Part shown: positions 1 through 7,939 of the stretch, one piece after another
Layout: every line of letters begins with the position of its first letter
Numbering within the stretch: the first letter of the stretch is position 1
Origin: Candidatus Omnitrophota bacterium
GTDB lineage: Bacteria; CG03
Assembly (NCBI GenBank): GCA_013791745.1
Contig: VMTH01000044.1
Span: 1-35,594 of the forward strand
DNA: 35,594 nt
Direction: 5' to 3'
Notes under the pieces: generated by a model
Told to the model about the DNA's origin: nothing
Seen by the model: only the letters and a program-made list of their open reading frames with translations
The model's database searches: none
Program-made: the position numbers and the translations under genes

Positions 1-114
1 AAAGCCGGACACAGGGTTGAAAGATTGAAGGCTCTCGGAAATGCAATCGTGCCGCAGGTGGCAATAGAAATTATGCGAGGAATTAAAGCGGCAGACCAAG
101 GGAGGTTATTTTGA
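1..114 (+). CDS. DNA (cytosine-5) methyltransferase, C-terminal end (partial)
   Basis: Only the last 37 codons lie in the window, and the gene starts upstream. The visible tail contains RLKALGNAIVPQVA, the conserved C-terminal segment of C5-cytosine DNA methyltransferases, where a GN-P motif closes the catalytic domain. In phages such enzymes usually protect the genome from host restriction. The catalytic Pro-Cys motif and target-recognition region are outside the window, so specificity cannot be judged. The stop codon overlaps a TTG that may start the next small ORF. The family call rests on this short motif but the match is characteristic. Confidence 0.75.
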   Translation, partial: KAGHRVERLKALGNAIVPQVAIEIMRGIKAADQGRLF

Positions 115-284
115 CAGAATCAGATAAACTAATTCACGGCGGAGGGTTTAGGATACGCTCCTGTCGCCAGCTATGCCGGGCGAGCCTTCAATGCCTTACC
201 CCGAAACGCCGGTGTAGCGTCCGCGGGAAGTGTATGTCGGTGAGGCTGAAGATATTTAAGCTGAGGAAGAAGGAGAACAAATGA
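111..284 (+). CDS. small Cys-containing basic protein, TTG start (tentative)
   Basis: This 57-codon ORF uses TTG, preceded by a GGGAGG ribosome binding site about 6 bases upstream. It overlaps the stop of the methyltransferase and its own stop overlaps the ATG of the next gene (ATGA). The overlaps at both ends are the usual packing in this genome and are the main argument that it is real. The product is Arg/Lys-rich and has five cysteines in the middle (RSCRQLC, then C-x6-C-x5-C), which could bind a metal. No family is recognised. It could also be an untranslated spacer that happens to be open. Confidence 0.35.
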   Translation: MTESDKLIHGGGFRIRSCRQLCRASLQCLTPKRRCSVRGKCMSVRLKIFKLRKKENK

Positions 285-589
285 GATTTAACAGACACAA
301 ATTCAACGCCATAAGAACGGAGCGCGACGGCATAAAATTTGGAAGTAAAAAAGAAGCCAAGTATTATTCAGATTTGAAATTAAGAAAGTCGTCGGGAGAA
401 GTTATATTTTTTCTGCGACAAGTCCCGATAGACCTTCCGGGGAATGTCAAATATCGAGTTGACTTCGTTGAGTTTCACGCAGACGGCACGGTGCATTTTA
501 TAGAAGTCAAGGGATTGGATGTGCCTATGGGAAAACTTAAGCGCAAACAGACGGAAGCATTATACCCGATAACGATTGAGGTTGTATGA
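281..589 (+). CDS. DUF1064-family PD-(D/E)XK nuclease-like protein
   Basis: A 102-residue protein matching the phage DUF1064 family, a small nuclease-fold group common beside terminase or replication genes. The visible signature is KFGSKKEAKYYSDL near the N-terminus, FLRQVPIDL in the middle, then YRVDFVEF and HFIEVKG. These place the Glu, Asp and E-x-K residues expected of the PD-(D/E)XK active site (D61, then IEVKG around residues 74-78). The start has a GGAG site in AAGAAGGAGAACAA. Its role is probably DNA end processing or junction cleavage; the substrate is unknown. Family placement is firm, biochemical activity is inference. Confidence 0.8.
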   Translation: MRFNRHKFNAIRTERDGIKFGSKKEAKYYSDLKLRKSSGEVIFFLRQVPIDLPGNVKYRVDFVEFHADGTVHFIEVKGLDVPMGKLKRKQTEALYPITIEVV

Positions 590-629
590 AAGTACTTGAC
601 AGGATTATGCTGAACTGTTATAAGGGATT

Positions 630-1001
630 ATGGCTATTGATAAAAGAAAGAAACCCGTCAAATCGGCGCGCGAACTTGAAAATAGGTTCATCGCCTACTT
701 CGAGGAATGCACCACCAATAAAAAACACGCCCTGATATCAGGACTGGCCCTCGCGGCCGGCGTCAGCTCTACCACCATACGATCATGGCGCGACAAAAAT
801 ACAAATAAGTATCACGAAATTATAACATGGGCTTACGCCTTCGTGGAAAATGGATATGAGAAGCATATGTCTGAAGACCCCGGGCGGGCCGGCGGAGACA
901 TCTTTGCTCTCAAAAACATGGGCTGGAAAGACAAGAAAGAATTCGAAGGCAACTTCACATTCGCGGACATGGTCAAGGCCGCAACAAAGAAAAAAGAGTG
1001 A
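630..1001 (+). CDS. terminase small subunit
   Basis: This 123-residue protein sits directly before the large terminase subunit, with the next ATG starting right after its stop. The N-terminal half contains a helix-turn-helix-like stretch (ALAAGVSSTTIRSWRDKN) suited to recognising packaging-site DNA. The C-terminal half has DIFALKNMGWKDKKE, a segment typical of small terminase subunits of this kind, followed by a Lys-rich tail. It would form the ring that selects phage DNA and hands it to the motor subunit. The ribosome binding site is weak (AAGGGA). An ATG at 586 that overlaps the previous stop leads into a different, short frame and was not chosen. Confidence 0.8.
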   Translation: MAIDKRKKPVKSARELENRFIAYFEECTTNKKHALISGLALAAGVSSTTIRSWRDKNTNKYHEIITWAYAFVENGYEKHMSEDPGRAGGDIFALKNMGWKDKKEFEGNFTFADMVKAATKKKE

Positions 1002-2450
1002 ATGGAAATAAATGATTCATCCTGGATTATAAACAAGTATAAAAAAGACCCCATAAGATTTTTAATCGACGTCCTTGACGTTGAGGAAGAATACGTCTGG
1101 GACAAAATGCGAGAAACCGCCAGATCCGTCTTAAACAACAAATACACGGCAGTAAAGGCCGGCCATTCCGTCAGTAAAACTTATCTCGCCTCACGCCTCG
1201 CCTTATGGTTCTTATATTGTTTCGGCCCCAAGGCCACCGTTATAACCACTGCGCCCAGTCAACCGCAGGTAGAGGAAGTGCTATGGCGCGAAATCCGCGA
1301 CGCCCACACAAACGCCAAAATACCGCTCGGCGGCCACATGACGAAAACAAAGCTCGAGCTCGCGGAAAAATGGTTCGCCTATGGCTTTGCGACAAAGAGC
1401 GATACGGTGACGCAGCAGGCCACGCGCTTCCAGGGCTTCCATAACGAAAATATACTCATCATCTTTGACGAAGCCGCCGGAATACTATCCCCCATATGGG
1501 GAGCCTCAAACGGCCTTATGACAGCCGGAAACTGCCATTTCCTCGCGGTAGGCAACCCAACATCATGCGACGGAGAATTCGTGGAGTGCTTCAAAGACGC
1601 CAAATTTAACAAAATAACGATATCCGTCATGGACACCCCGAACTTTAAGGCCGGAAAAGAAATAATCCCCGGACTGTCGGGTCAGGAATTTGAGATGGAA
1701 ATAGCAAATAAATTCGGCAGAGATTCAAACGTATATAAAGCCCGCGTCCTTGGAGAAATACCCACCGAAGATGTGGATTCCATTATTTCAATATCGGACT
1801 TTGAGAACGCATACAAGCATTCAATAACACAGACAGAAGGCGTCCGGCGCTTTGTAGTGGGCGACCCTGCCGATGGCGGAGATGAATCCGTATTCTATTA
1901 TATGGAAGACACCGACATAAAAGACGCCCTTATATTCCAAAAGAAAAATCCGATGGTTACCGCGGGAATGATAAATATATTCATGGAAAAGCACGAAGTC
2001 AACACCTACGCCGGCGACTGTATCGGAATTGGCACAGGAGTAAACGCGGCCCTTGCCGATATGGGGCGGGTTGTCATAGATATTGACAGCCGGCACGGTA
2101 AGCCCCACGGCGTCCCCGATATTTATTATAACCTCCGCGCCCAAATATGGATTGAGGCCGGAGAGGCCTTCTCAATGGGTGACATATTCCTGACATGGAA
2201 GGACGACATCCTGCGAGAGCAATTAACCACCGTTAAACAGACAATGCGCTCCGGCCGCATACTTATAGAGCCGAAGGACGCTTTGCGCACCAAATTAGGC
2301 CGTTCCCCCGATCGTGGGGACACTTATGTCATGGGACTATTCGCCCGCCAGTATGTAAAACCGGACAACCATGTAAAGAGCGACAAAAAATATAAAGAAT
2401 GGAAGAAAAAGTGGGGGCCGGATAACCACGGCTCTGCGATGGCCTGTTAG
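1002..2450 (+). CDS. terminase large subunit (packaging ATPase/nuclease)
   Basis: A 482-residue packaging motor. The ATPase domain shows a Walker A-like AGHSVSKT at residues 53-60, an ATTAP-type segment VITTAPSQPQV after it, and Walker B ILIIFDEAAG with D156-E157. The C-terminal RNase H-fold nuclease begins with VVGDPADGGDE, where D288 and D291 are candidate metal ligands, and a second acidic site follows in AGDCIGIGTGV. The length is normal for the family. It cuts concatemeric DNA and drives it into the prohead through the portal encoded next. The start abuts the small-subunit stop, indicating translational coupling. The function is very likely. Confidence 0.93.
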   Translation: MEINDSSWIINKYKKDPIRFLIDVLDVEEEYVWDKMRETARSVLNNKYTAVKAGHSVSKTYLASRLALWFLYCFGPKATVITTAPSQPQVEEVLWREIRDAHTNAKIPLGGHMTKTKLELAEKWFAYGFATKSDTVTQQATRFQGFHNENILIIFDEAAGILSPIWGASNGLMTAGNCHFLAVGNPTSCDGEFVECFKDAKFNKITISVMDTPNFKAGKEIIPGLSGQEFEMEIANKFGRDSNVYKARVLGEIPTEDVDSIISISDFENAYKHSITQTEGVRRFVVGDPADGGDESVFYYMEDTDIKDALIFQKKNPMVTAGMINIFMEKHEVNTYAGDCIGIGTGVNAALADMGRVVIDIDSRHGKPHGVPDIYYNLRAQIWIEAGEAFSMGDIFLTWKDDILREQLTTVKQTMRSGRILIEPKDALRTKLGRSPDRGDTYVMGLFARQYVKPDNHVKSDKKYKEWKKKWGPDNHGSAMAC

Positions 2451-2583
2451 ATTATAATAAGTAAATAAATAAGTCGTGCCCGTAATAACCACCGACCTAT
2501 AAACAGTGTAGCATTTTCCGAAAGCTTGTCAAGTACTTTACTCTAAATTTTCCCCGAAATTCACTGCGCTATATTTTTCCCTA

Positions 2584-2612
2584 TTGACAAGTTTTATCGC
2601 ATATGTTAAAGA
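2584..2612 (+). promoter_or_regulatory. possible sigma-70-like promoter ahead of the portal operon
   Basis: A perfect TTGACA (2584-2589) is followed at normal spacing by AT-rich sequence (GTTAAA, 2605-2610; TTAAAG, 2607-2612). No good TATAAT is present, so the -10 is weak. The position, just upstream of a palindrome and the head genes, makes a regulated late promoter plausible. It could instead be read by an altered polymerase, since the phage encodes its own sigma-like domain. Confidence 0.4.
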
Positions 2613-2619
2613 AAAACAA

Positions 2620-2640
2620 GAATAGTATTTAATACTATTC
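2620..2640 (+). promoter_or_regulatory. 21-bp perfect palindrome, candidate operator
   Basis: GAATAGTATT and AATACTATTC are exact reverse complements around a single central T. The site starts about 8 bases after the putative -10, so a dimeric repressor or activator bound here would cover the transcription start. As RNA the arms could form only a hairpin with a strained loop, so a DNA-binding site is the better reading. The regulator is not identified. Confidence 0.5.
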
Positions 2641-2659
2641 TATAAAGTAAGGGGGTTAT

Positions 2660-2695
2660 ATGCGGTATGAACCAGTGAAGTGTGATAAAATATGA
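2660..2695 (+). CDS. 11-codon leader peptide coupled to the portal gene
   Basis: ATG at 2660 follows a strong GGGGG site (2651-2655) and opens an 11-codon ORF (MRYEPVKCDKI). Its TGA overlaps the portal ATG (ATGA at 2692-2695). The portal ATG itself has only a weak ribosome binding site, so ribosomes probably load at the leader and re-initiate. The peptide sequence is likely unimportant. The arrangement is seen directly; the coupling is inference. Confidence 0.45.
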   Translation: MRYEPVKCDKI

Positions 2696-4512
2696 GCACC
2701 TACGACACCAGACAGCGACAGTTAAAGTCATTTTGGAAAGAGGGCAAAGAAGGAAATGACGGATGGCGCACAAAGGCCAAAGAAAACAAATCCTTTTATA
2801 AGGGAATTCAATGGGAAAAAACAGATGTGGATATCCTCGACGCCGAACACCGACCTCACCTAACATTCAACCATATATTCCCCACAGTTAATCTTATTTC
2901 AGGCATACAACGCCAGAACAAACAGGACATAAAAGTATTCCCCAAGAAAGGTGGAATGAAAGAGCTCGCCGATGTGCTCACCGCGGCCGCAAAGAACGTC
3001 ACCGACGAATCAAACGGCGAATACCTCACCTCAATGGCCTTCTTTGACGGCCTCGTAACCGCCAAGGGTTGGCTCGGCCTTGACATAACCTACGACGACG
3101 AGCCGGTAAACGGTGAAATAGTAATGGAGAGATACTCCCCGTTCAGTATAATTGAAGACCCTAACTGTGAGAACTATGACCTCAATACCAGCAAATACAT
3201 AATCCGTACCTTCTGGTGGGACAAAGAGGCTATCCGGCTCGCATACCCGAAAGTCAAAGAACTTAACATCGGGCTTGACGCCATAGCGCAGAGCGAACCT
3301 GACGACGTGCAGACGATATCCTTCGAAACCGACACCTATCAGGACGCTACGGACGACGAAACAAAAAACCCCAATAAAATACGATACAAAATCCGAAAAT
3401 ACTTCTGGCGCACCTATGAGCGCCGAAGTTTCCTAATCAACAAAGCGTCGCTTGAAGTCCAGCTCATAAATAAAAGCAGAATGGACGAGGTGGCGGCGAT
3501 TATGAAATCGAAACTCGGCTCCGGCTGGACTATTCAGGAAAGGATTATACCGATACTTCATAGAACCACAATGGTCGGCGAACTCGAGCTCGAACACGAA
3601 GATAACCCCTACGGCGAAGAAATAAGCGCCTATCCTATAAAGAGATTTTGCCCGTATTGGATAGATGGCGACCCCCTGGGGGCTGTTGACAACCTAAAGG
3701 ATCCGCAGCGCGAGCTCAATAAGCGGTATTCACAGCTTCTGCACCACCTCAACCATTCCGCGAACTCCGGCTTTATCGGCCCCGAAGGCTGGGAAGTAGA
3801 AACCAAAGAGGAAGTAGCAGCCTTCGCGTCAAAGCCCGGAGCCAACATCCATTACAAGCTCAACAAAAAGCCGGAGCGTATCGTGCCTACGACACTATCG
3901 TCCGGACATCTTGCGGCCTCACAATACGGCGCCGCCAACATCAAAATTATATCCGGCGTCAATGCCGACTTGCGCGCGGAAGATACATCACGATCGGATT
4001 CCGGCATAGCCATGCAGGAACGCAAAGCGCAGGGTGCTCTGGTTTCGGAAATCATATTCGACAATTTCCGCTATACCCAGCAGATGTTTAATGAAACGCT
4101 CGTAGACTTTATAAGGAAAAGCGGGTCATTAACGGATATCGAAATAAAAGATATCGCAATCAATGCCGGAGTGCCGGAATTTGATATAGAATTGCTCAAG
4201 CACAGAGCCGCGGGGAAATATGGCATTAAGGTATCGCAGAGCCAGCACTCGCCGACCACAAGATTGTCGAACTTCTCAATGCTCTTGGAAGCGGCCAAGG
4301 CCGGCATGCCAATACCAATGGACGTGTTGCTTGAAATGAGCGATATACCGAATAAGAAAGAAATCATAGCAAGAATACAACAGCAACAGCAGGAAGAAAA
4401 ACAGCGCGAGGATATCAAAATCCAATCGCAGGCAAACGCTATGAACGCCAAAGCCGCCCAAGCGCAGAATCAGGGTGGCCCGCAACCGGGCGGACAATCT
4501 CCGGGGGCTTGA
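2692..4512 (+). CDS. portal protein, P22 gp1-like
   Basis: A 606-residue protein with the pattern of P22-type portals. The N-terminus has TRQRQLKSFWKEGKEGNDGW and then NHIFPTVNLISGIQRQNKQD, followed by a helical core and GDPLGAVDNLKDPQRELNKR. The C-terminal 70 residues are Gln- and Ala-rich (QQQQQEEKQREDIKIQSQ), like the helical barrel extension of P22 portals. It forms the dodecameric ring at the packaging vertex, binds the large terminase and later the neck proteins. The position after the terminase genes fits. The start is coupled to the leader ORF. Confidence is high for portal and good for the P22-like subtype. Confidence 0.9.
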   Translation: MSTYDTRQRQLKSFWKEGKEGNDGWRTKAKENKSFYKGIQWEKTDVDILDAEHRPHLTFNHIFPTVNLISGIQRQNKQDIKVFPKKGGMKELADVLTAAAKNVTDESNGEYLTSMAFFDGLVTAKGWLGLDITYDDEPVNGEIVMERYSPFSIIEDPNCENYDLNTSKYIIRTFWWDKEAIRLAYPKVKELNIGLDAIAQSEPDDVQTISFETDTYQDATDDETKNPNKIRYKIRKYFWRTYERRSFLINKASLEVQLINKSRMDEVAAIMKSKLGSGWTIQERIIPILHRTTMVGELELEHEDNPYGEEISAYPIKRFCPYWIDGDPLGAVDNLKDPQRELNKRYSQLLHHLNHSANSGFIGPEGWEVETKEEVAAFASKPGANIHYKLNKKPERIVPTTLSSGHLAASQYGAANIKIISGVNADLRAEDTSRSDSGIAMQERKAQGALVSEIIFDNFRYTQQMFNETLVDFIRKSGSLTDIEIKDIAINAGVPEFDIELLKHRAAGKYGIKVSQSQHSPTTRLSNFSMLLEAAKAGMPIPMDVLLEMSDIPNKKEIIARIQQQQQEEKQREDIKIQSQANAMNAKAAQAQNQGGPQPGGQSPGA

Positions 4513-4516
4513 TGAA

Positions 4517-4556
4517 CATGCTAAAGCATGGTAGGGTAACTTGCACCCAAAGCAAG
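4517..4556 (+). other. small hairpins in portal-scaffold spacer
   Basis: The 57-base spacer holds CATGC-TAAA-GCATG (4517-4530) and two mutually exclusive small stems, GGGT/ACCC (4534-4548) and CTTGC/GCAAG (4540-4556). They lie just ahead of the AAGGAGG site of the next gene. There is no T-run, so termination is unlikely. They may tune translation of the scaffold, but short stems like these also arise by chance. Confidence 0.25.
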
Positions 4557-4569
4557 GAAGGAGGCCGAA

Positions 4570-5337
4570 ATGGCTGATGGAACAGATGGATTAAAAGATG
4601 ATGGGAAGGGAAGAACACCCGAAGATGTGAGAAAAGAGCTTTTTGAAAAGCTGGCGGAAACTGGTTATAGAGTAGAGGACGATGAAAGGTTCAAAGGCCT
4701 CATCGCTGATAATCAGAAAGAGCGTAATGCTCGCCATTCAGCAGACGAAGAACTCGCGCGTTTAAGGGAGGAGAATGGAATGTTATCAGAAGAACTTGCG
4801 GGCAAAAAAAACCCGAACTCCGGGGGAACACTGGAGGGAAAATCTGACGATGAGTTATTGACCGTCGGAGCCGTAAAAAATCTTCTGAAACAGGCAAGTG
4901 AGCAGACAGAGGAATATGACAAGAAACAGCGTCAGGCGGAATTTACCCGTAAAATGCGGGATTCCGAGGAAGCTGCGAAAGAAAAGTTTACTGTCGCAAA
5001 GGTCGGAGAAGGACTTGATTTTATGTCAGTACTCGAAGGGTGGAAAAGAATTGTTGCTAAAAATCCCGGCTATGCGGCCGTGATAAACAACTCTAAAAAC
5101 CCCGCCGAGGAAGCATATAAGATAGGACTGACCGACCCCGAAATAGCTCAACGTGTCGCCAACTCCACAAATTCACAACTTCTCGCGAAGATGAAAACAG
5201 GTGGCAGCGGTTTTATACCGAAAGGCGGAGTTAAAAGCGGCGGAGCTTTAGAGGATTTAAGCCAAACAGAATTAATGGCTATGGACACCTCTGAACTTGA
5301 AAAATCCATACGCGAAGACGAAGCCAACGCCAAATGA
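4570..5337 (+). CDS. probable scaffolding protein
   Basis: This 255-residue, highly charged and largely helical protein lies between the portal and the major capsid protein, the standard place for the scaffold. Residues about 50-85 (SADEELARLREENGMLSEEL) form a clear coiled coil. A Gly/Ser-rich linker with GGSGFIPKGGVKSGG precedes an acidic-to-basic C-terminal helix ending in EDEANAK, a layout common in scaffolds whose C-terminal helix binds the capsid subunit. It should guide prohead assembly and leave before maturation. No protease is visible in the window. The function rests on position and composition, not on a specific motif. Confidence 0.7.
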   Translation: MADGTDGLKDDGKGRTPEDVRKELFEKLAETGYRVEDDERFKGLIADNQKERNARHSADEELARLREENGMLSEELAGKKNPNSGGTLEGKSDDELLTVGAVKNLLKQASEQTEEYDKKQRQAEFTRKMRDSEEAAKEKFTVAKVGEGLDFMSVLEGWKRIVAKNPGYAAVINNSKNPAEEAYKIGLTDPEIAQRVANSTNSQLLAKMKTGGSGFIPKGGVKSGGALEDLSQTELMAMDTSELEKSIREDEANAK

Positions 5338-5363
5338 TTTCATAAAGGAAAAAGGTAAATAAA

Positions 5364-6425
5364 ATGGCAGATACACAATTTTTGACAGGGAATGCCGCGA
5401 CTATCACAAAATGGTCAGCGATTCTTATGAAGCAGGCGCTCAAGCAGATGTATTTGAGCAAATTTTCAAGCACGAAAGATTCATCCATTTTTCAGGTAAA
5501 ATCTGAACTCACCAAAGCGAAGGGCGACAAAATCACCTTCGGTCTGCGGATGAAACTCTCCGGTGCCGGCGTTACAGGAGATTCCGACATCGAGACAGCC
5601 GAGGAGGCGATGGTATTCTATGACGATCAGGTCGTTGTTGACCTACGTATGAATGCCGTTAAGGCCGCCGGTAAGATGACGTTGCAGAGGACTGCATACA
5701 ACATCAAAGCGGAAGCCAAAGACGCACTCGCTGACTGGGCTGCTGAAATTCTTGATGAAGACATGGTTTACGCCCTTTCCGGCATTGCCAATGCCGCCGG
5801 AACGATTGCCGTCAACGCCCCGAGCACAAACCGTGTGTGGTACGGCGGGCAGACTTCCGCGGGCGTGGTAACAGCAAACCTTGCCTCTGACGCTGCTATA
5901 ACCAGCTCAACCGACCATTTGTTCGGAACGAAGGTTATATCGCTCATCAAGAGAAAAGCGAAAGCCGCAAGTCCGAAAATCAGACCTGTCATGGTCGACG
6001 GAAAAGAAATGTACGTGATACTCATCAGCCCGCTTCAGAACAAATCTCTGCGGGCAGACGCCGACTGGCTGAACGCGCAGCGTAATGCCAACTGGAGAGG
6101 GAGCAAGAATCCTATCTTCGATGGCGCTGACGGAGTATGGGACAACGTCGTTGTTCATGAGTACGACCGAATTCTCACAAGAGCTTTGGGCGAATCTTTT
6201 GAAGCCGGCGACGTATGTGGTATTGCCACAGCCCGCGCACTTTTCTGCGGAGCACAGGCCGGAGTTATCGGCTGGGCGCAGTATCTGGCGTGGTATGAGA
6301 AAATGTTCCAGTACGGCAGAGTGCCTGGCGTAGCCACGGACATGATCTATGGCGTAAAGAAAACAGAGTACAACAGCGAAGACTTCGGAGTCATAGCCGT
6401 TGACACTGCAATCGTAGAGGACTAA
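5364..6425 (+). CDS. major capsid protein, N4 gp56 family
   Basis: A 353-residue protein that matches the N4-gp56/DUF4043 family of HK97-fold capsid subunits. Diagnostic stretches are GDKITFGLRMKLSGAGVTGD (about residues 52-72), the YDDQVVVDLRMNAVKAAGKMT segment after it, and the WYEKMFQYGR region near the C-terminus. It builds the icosahedral shell. The start has an AAGGAAAAAGG site. It pairs here with a P22-like portal, a mix seen in several environmental podophages. The call is firm. Confidence 0.9.
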   Translation: MADTQFLTGNAATITKWSAILMKQALKQMYLSKFSSTKDSSIFQVKSELTKAKGDKITFGLRMKLSGAGVTGDSDIETAEEAMVFYDDQVVVDLRMNAVKAAGKMTLQRTAYNIKAEAKDALADWAAEILDEDMVYALSGIANAAGTIAVNAPSTNRVWYGGQTSAGVVTANLASDAAITSSTDHLFGTKVISLIKRKAKAASPKIRPVMVDGKEMYVILISPLQNKSLRADADWLNAQRNANWRGSKNPIFDGADGVWDNVVVHEYDRILTRALGESFEAGDVCGIATARALFCGAQAGVIGWAQYLAWYEKMFQYGRVPGVATDMIYGVKKTEYNSEDFGVIAVDTAIVED

Positions 6426-6445
6426 GGTCTGGGAGGTATAAAACT

Positions 6446-7870
6446 ATGAGCTATTTTAAAGCCTTAGTGATTACTCTCTTATTGTCTGTCGCTGCCTTTG
6501 CTGCAGTCGGAGCACCATATGTGAATTACAACTTCACTGTGGTGGACGAGAACGGCGACCCCATAACGGGGGGCTTGAATGCGTATATTTACAACACCTC
6601 TGATTCTTCAGTTACGATCAAAGCCGATGGGCAGGGGATTGGCACAAAAACCAATCCTATCTACTTCACGACAAATGGACTTGTTTCCTTCTTCACAAAG
6701 GAGACTTCCATAAATGTCATTGTCGTAGATACGCCGACAATAACGAGAACAATGAAATGGTCAAGTATGCCAGTGACAAAGCACAGGATTGTCTTTCCGA
6801 AAGCATGGACGACAATTGTGGTTGATGAAGCCATTACTGTATCGGGGACTATTGCAGCCTCCGATGTCACGGCAACCTACGGGGTGGGCGCCGCCACAGG
6901 TGTTTTTTCAAGCACACTTGCGGCCGCAACACTAAACACAGGCCAGGGAGCAAACGAGCTCTACGCCATGAGCCAGGACGTGGAATCTACTGACGCAGTA
7001 ACATTCAGAAATGTTGCGGCGACGTGGGGCGTAACAGGAGCGACCTTCACCTTCACAGGCGCGGGTAACGCGGCCACGATCAACACAGGGCAAGGTGCGA
7101 ATGAAGTTTACGCTATGAACCAGGACGTCGAGACCACCGATGATGTTACCCACAGAAATGTGACAGCGACATTCGGTGTAACCGCGGCCACCTTAACAGT
7201 GGTGACAAGCCTTGACTTCCCTGCCGGCTCTGTAGCGGGAGCTGACTTGGTGAGCGACAGCGTAACTGACACGCAACTGGCCTACAATACCGGACAGGAT
7301 TTAACGACAGCGAGCGACCCTACGTTCAGGGACGCAACGGTGACTTATGGTATTGATGTTGGAACGGTAGAGGCGTCTGGGGTTATAGACACAGCGTCCA
7401 CTATTGAGGCCGGCAGCGGTAACATAACAATCGTGAATGCGACCGGAAATCTTGACGGCGAAGTGATTGCCGACAACACCATTGACACTGACAGTGTCGA
7501 CTGGGGTGCCGGAACCGGGCAGATTGGTTTCCATTCACTGGCGACAATCGCGGTAGTGTTTGATTCCTCAACCATAACCACAACGGATATGGGGAAAATC
7601 TACATTTCCACGAAGACATTGCCTGCGTCATTTACATTACCGTATTCGTCAAACACGATTGACAACGGCTGTGTGATGATTAAGAACACCGGCGGGTCAA
7701 ATATCTATTCAGTCATTCCTTCGGGAACTGATCAGATAGATTTGGCCGGCGCGAGTGTGGCCTACGACGGCATTGACGCGGATAACGACTTCGTTGTCCT
7801 ATACAATGACGCGGGGGCCGCAGGTGTTGCTGGAAACTGGTATATCCTCGGGAAGAACGGTAGCCAGTAA
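6446..7870 (+). CDS. secreted-type virion decoration/fibre protein with internal repeats
   Basis: The 474-residue product starts with a signal-peptide-like segment (K5, then a hydrophobic run, with cleavage plausible after AAVGA near residue 23). The next 100 residues are a beta-rich head domain (NFTVVDENGDPITGG). Residues about 150-245 hold two copies of a roughly 45-residue repeat whose core is NTGQGANE-x-YAM-x-QDVE-x-TD, followed by RNV-AT-GVT. A third degenerate copy (NTGQDLTTASDPTFRDATV) follows near residue 280. The C-terminus is a beta-rich domain typical of fibre tips. It lies right after the capsid gene, so it may decorate the head or be a fibre. A signal peptide on a virion protein is unusual. 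Function is not certain. Confidence 0.6.
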   Translation: MSYFKALVITLLLSVAAFAAVGAPYVNYNFTVVDENGDPITGGLNAYIYNTSDSSVTIKADGQGIGTKTNPIYFTTNGLVSFFTKETSINVIVVDTPTITRTMKWSSMPVTKHRIVFPKAWTTIVVDEAITVSGTIAASDVTATYGVGAATGVFSSTLAAATLNTGQGANELYAMSQDVESTDAVTFRNVAATWGVTGATFTFTGAGNAATINTGQGANEVYAMNQDVETTDDVTHRNVTATFGVTAATLTVVTSLDFPAGSVAGADLVSDSVTDTQLAYNTGQDLTTASDPTFRDATVTYGIDVGTVEASGVIDTASTIEAGSGNITIVNATGNLDGEVIADNTIDTDSVDWGAGTGQIGFHSLATIAVVFDSSTITTTDMGKIYISTKTLPASFTLPYSSNTIDNGCVMIKNTGGSNIYSVIPSGTDQIDLAGASVAYDGIDADNDFVVLYNDAGAAGVAGNWYILGKNGSQ

Positions 7871-7880
7871 AGTATTGTGC

Positions 7881-7922
7881 GGGGAGGTTGCCCTTTGTGT
7901 AAAAGCAATGGGTGGCCTCCCC
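7881..7922 (+). promoter_or_regulatory. strong 13-bp hairpin between virion genes
   Basis: GGGGAGGTTGCCC (7881-7893) pairs along its full length with GGGTGGCCTCCCC (7910-7922), with three G-U wobbles and a 16-base loop. No T-run follows, so it is not a simple intrinsic terminator. The ribosome binding site of the next gene (GGAGG, 7926-7930) begins 4 bases downstream, suggesting an mRNA processing, stabilising or translation-tuning role. Confidence 0.55.
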
Positions 7923-7939
7923 CACGGAGGTAACAATCA

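Larger units (their letters stand above)
2451..2691 (+). other. non-coding control region between terminase and portal
   Basis: These 241 bases are AT-rich and interrupt an otherwise continuous late operon. They contain a TTGACA box, a 21-bp palindrome and an 11-codon leader ORF, each listed separately. An 8-base inverted copy of the TTGACA region (CTTGTCAA at 2525-2532 and TTGACAAG at 2584-2591) also lies here. I see no terminator with a T-run. Confidence 0.6.

Noticed and set aside
586-738. ATG overlapping the DUF1064 stop (586) as start of a small gene
   Set aside because: It runs in a different frame into the small terminase gene for over 100 bases and its product has no structural pattern.
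4512-4577. 21-codon ORF overlapping the portal stop
   Set aside because: Too short, no ribosome binding site of its own and overlaps the scaffold start; the hairpins in the spacer explain the sequence as well.
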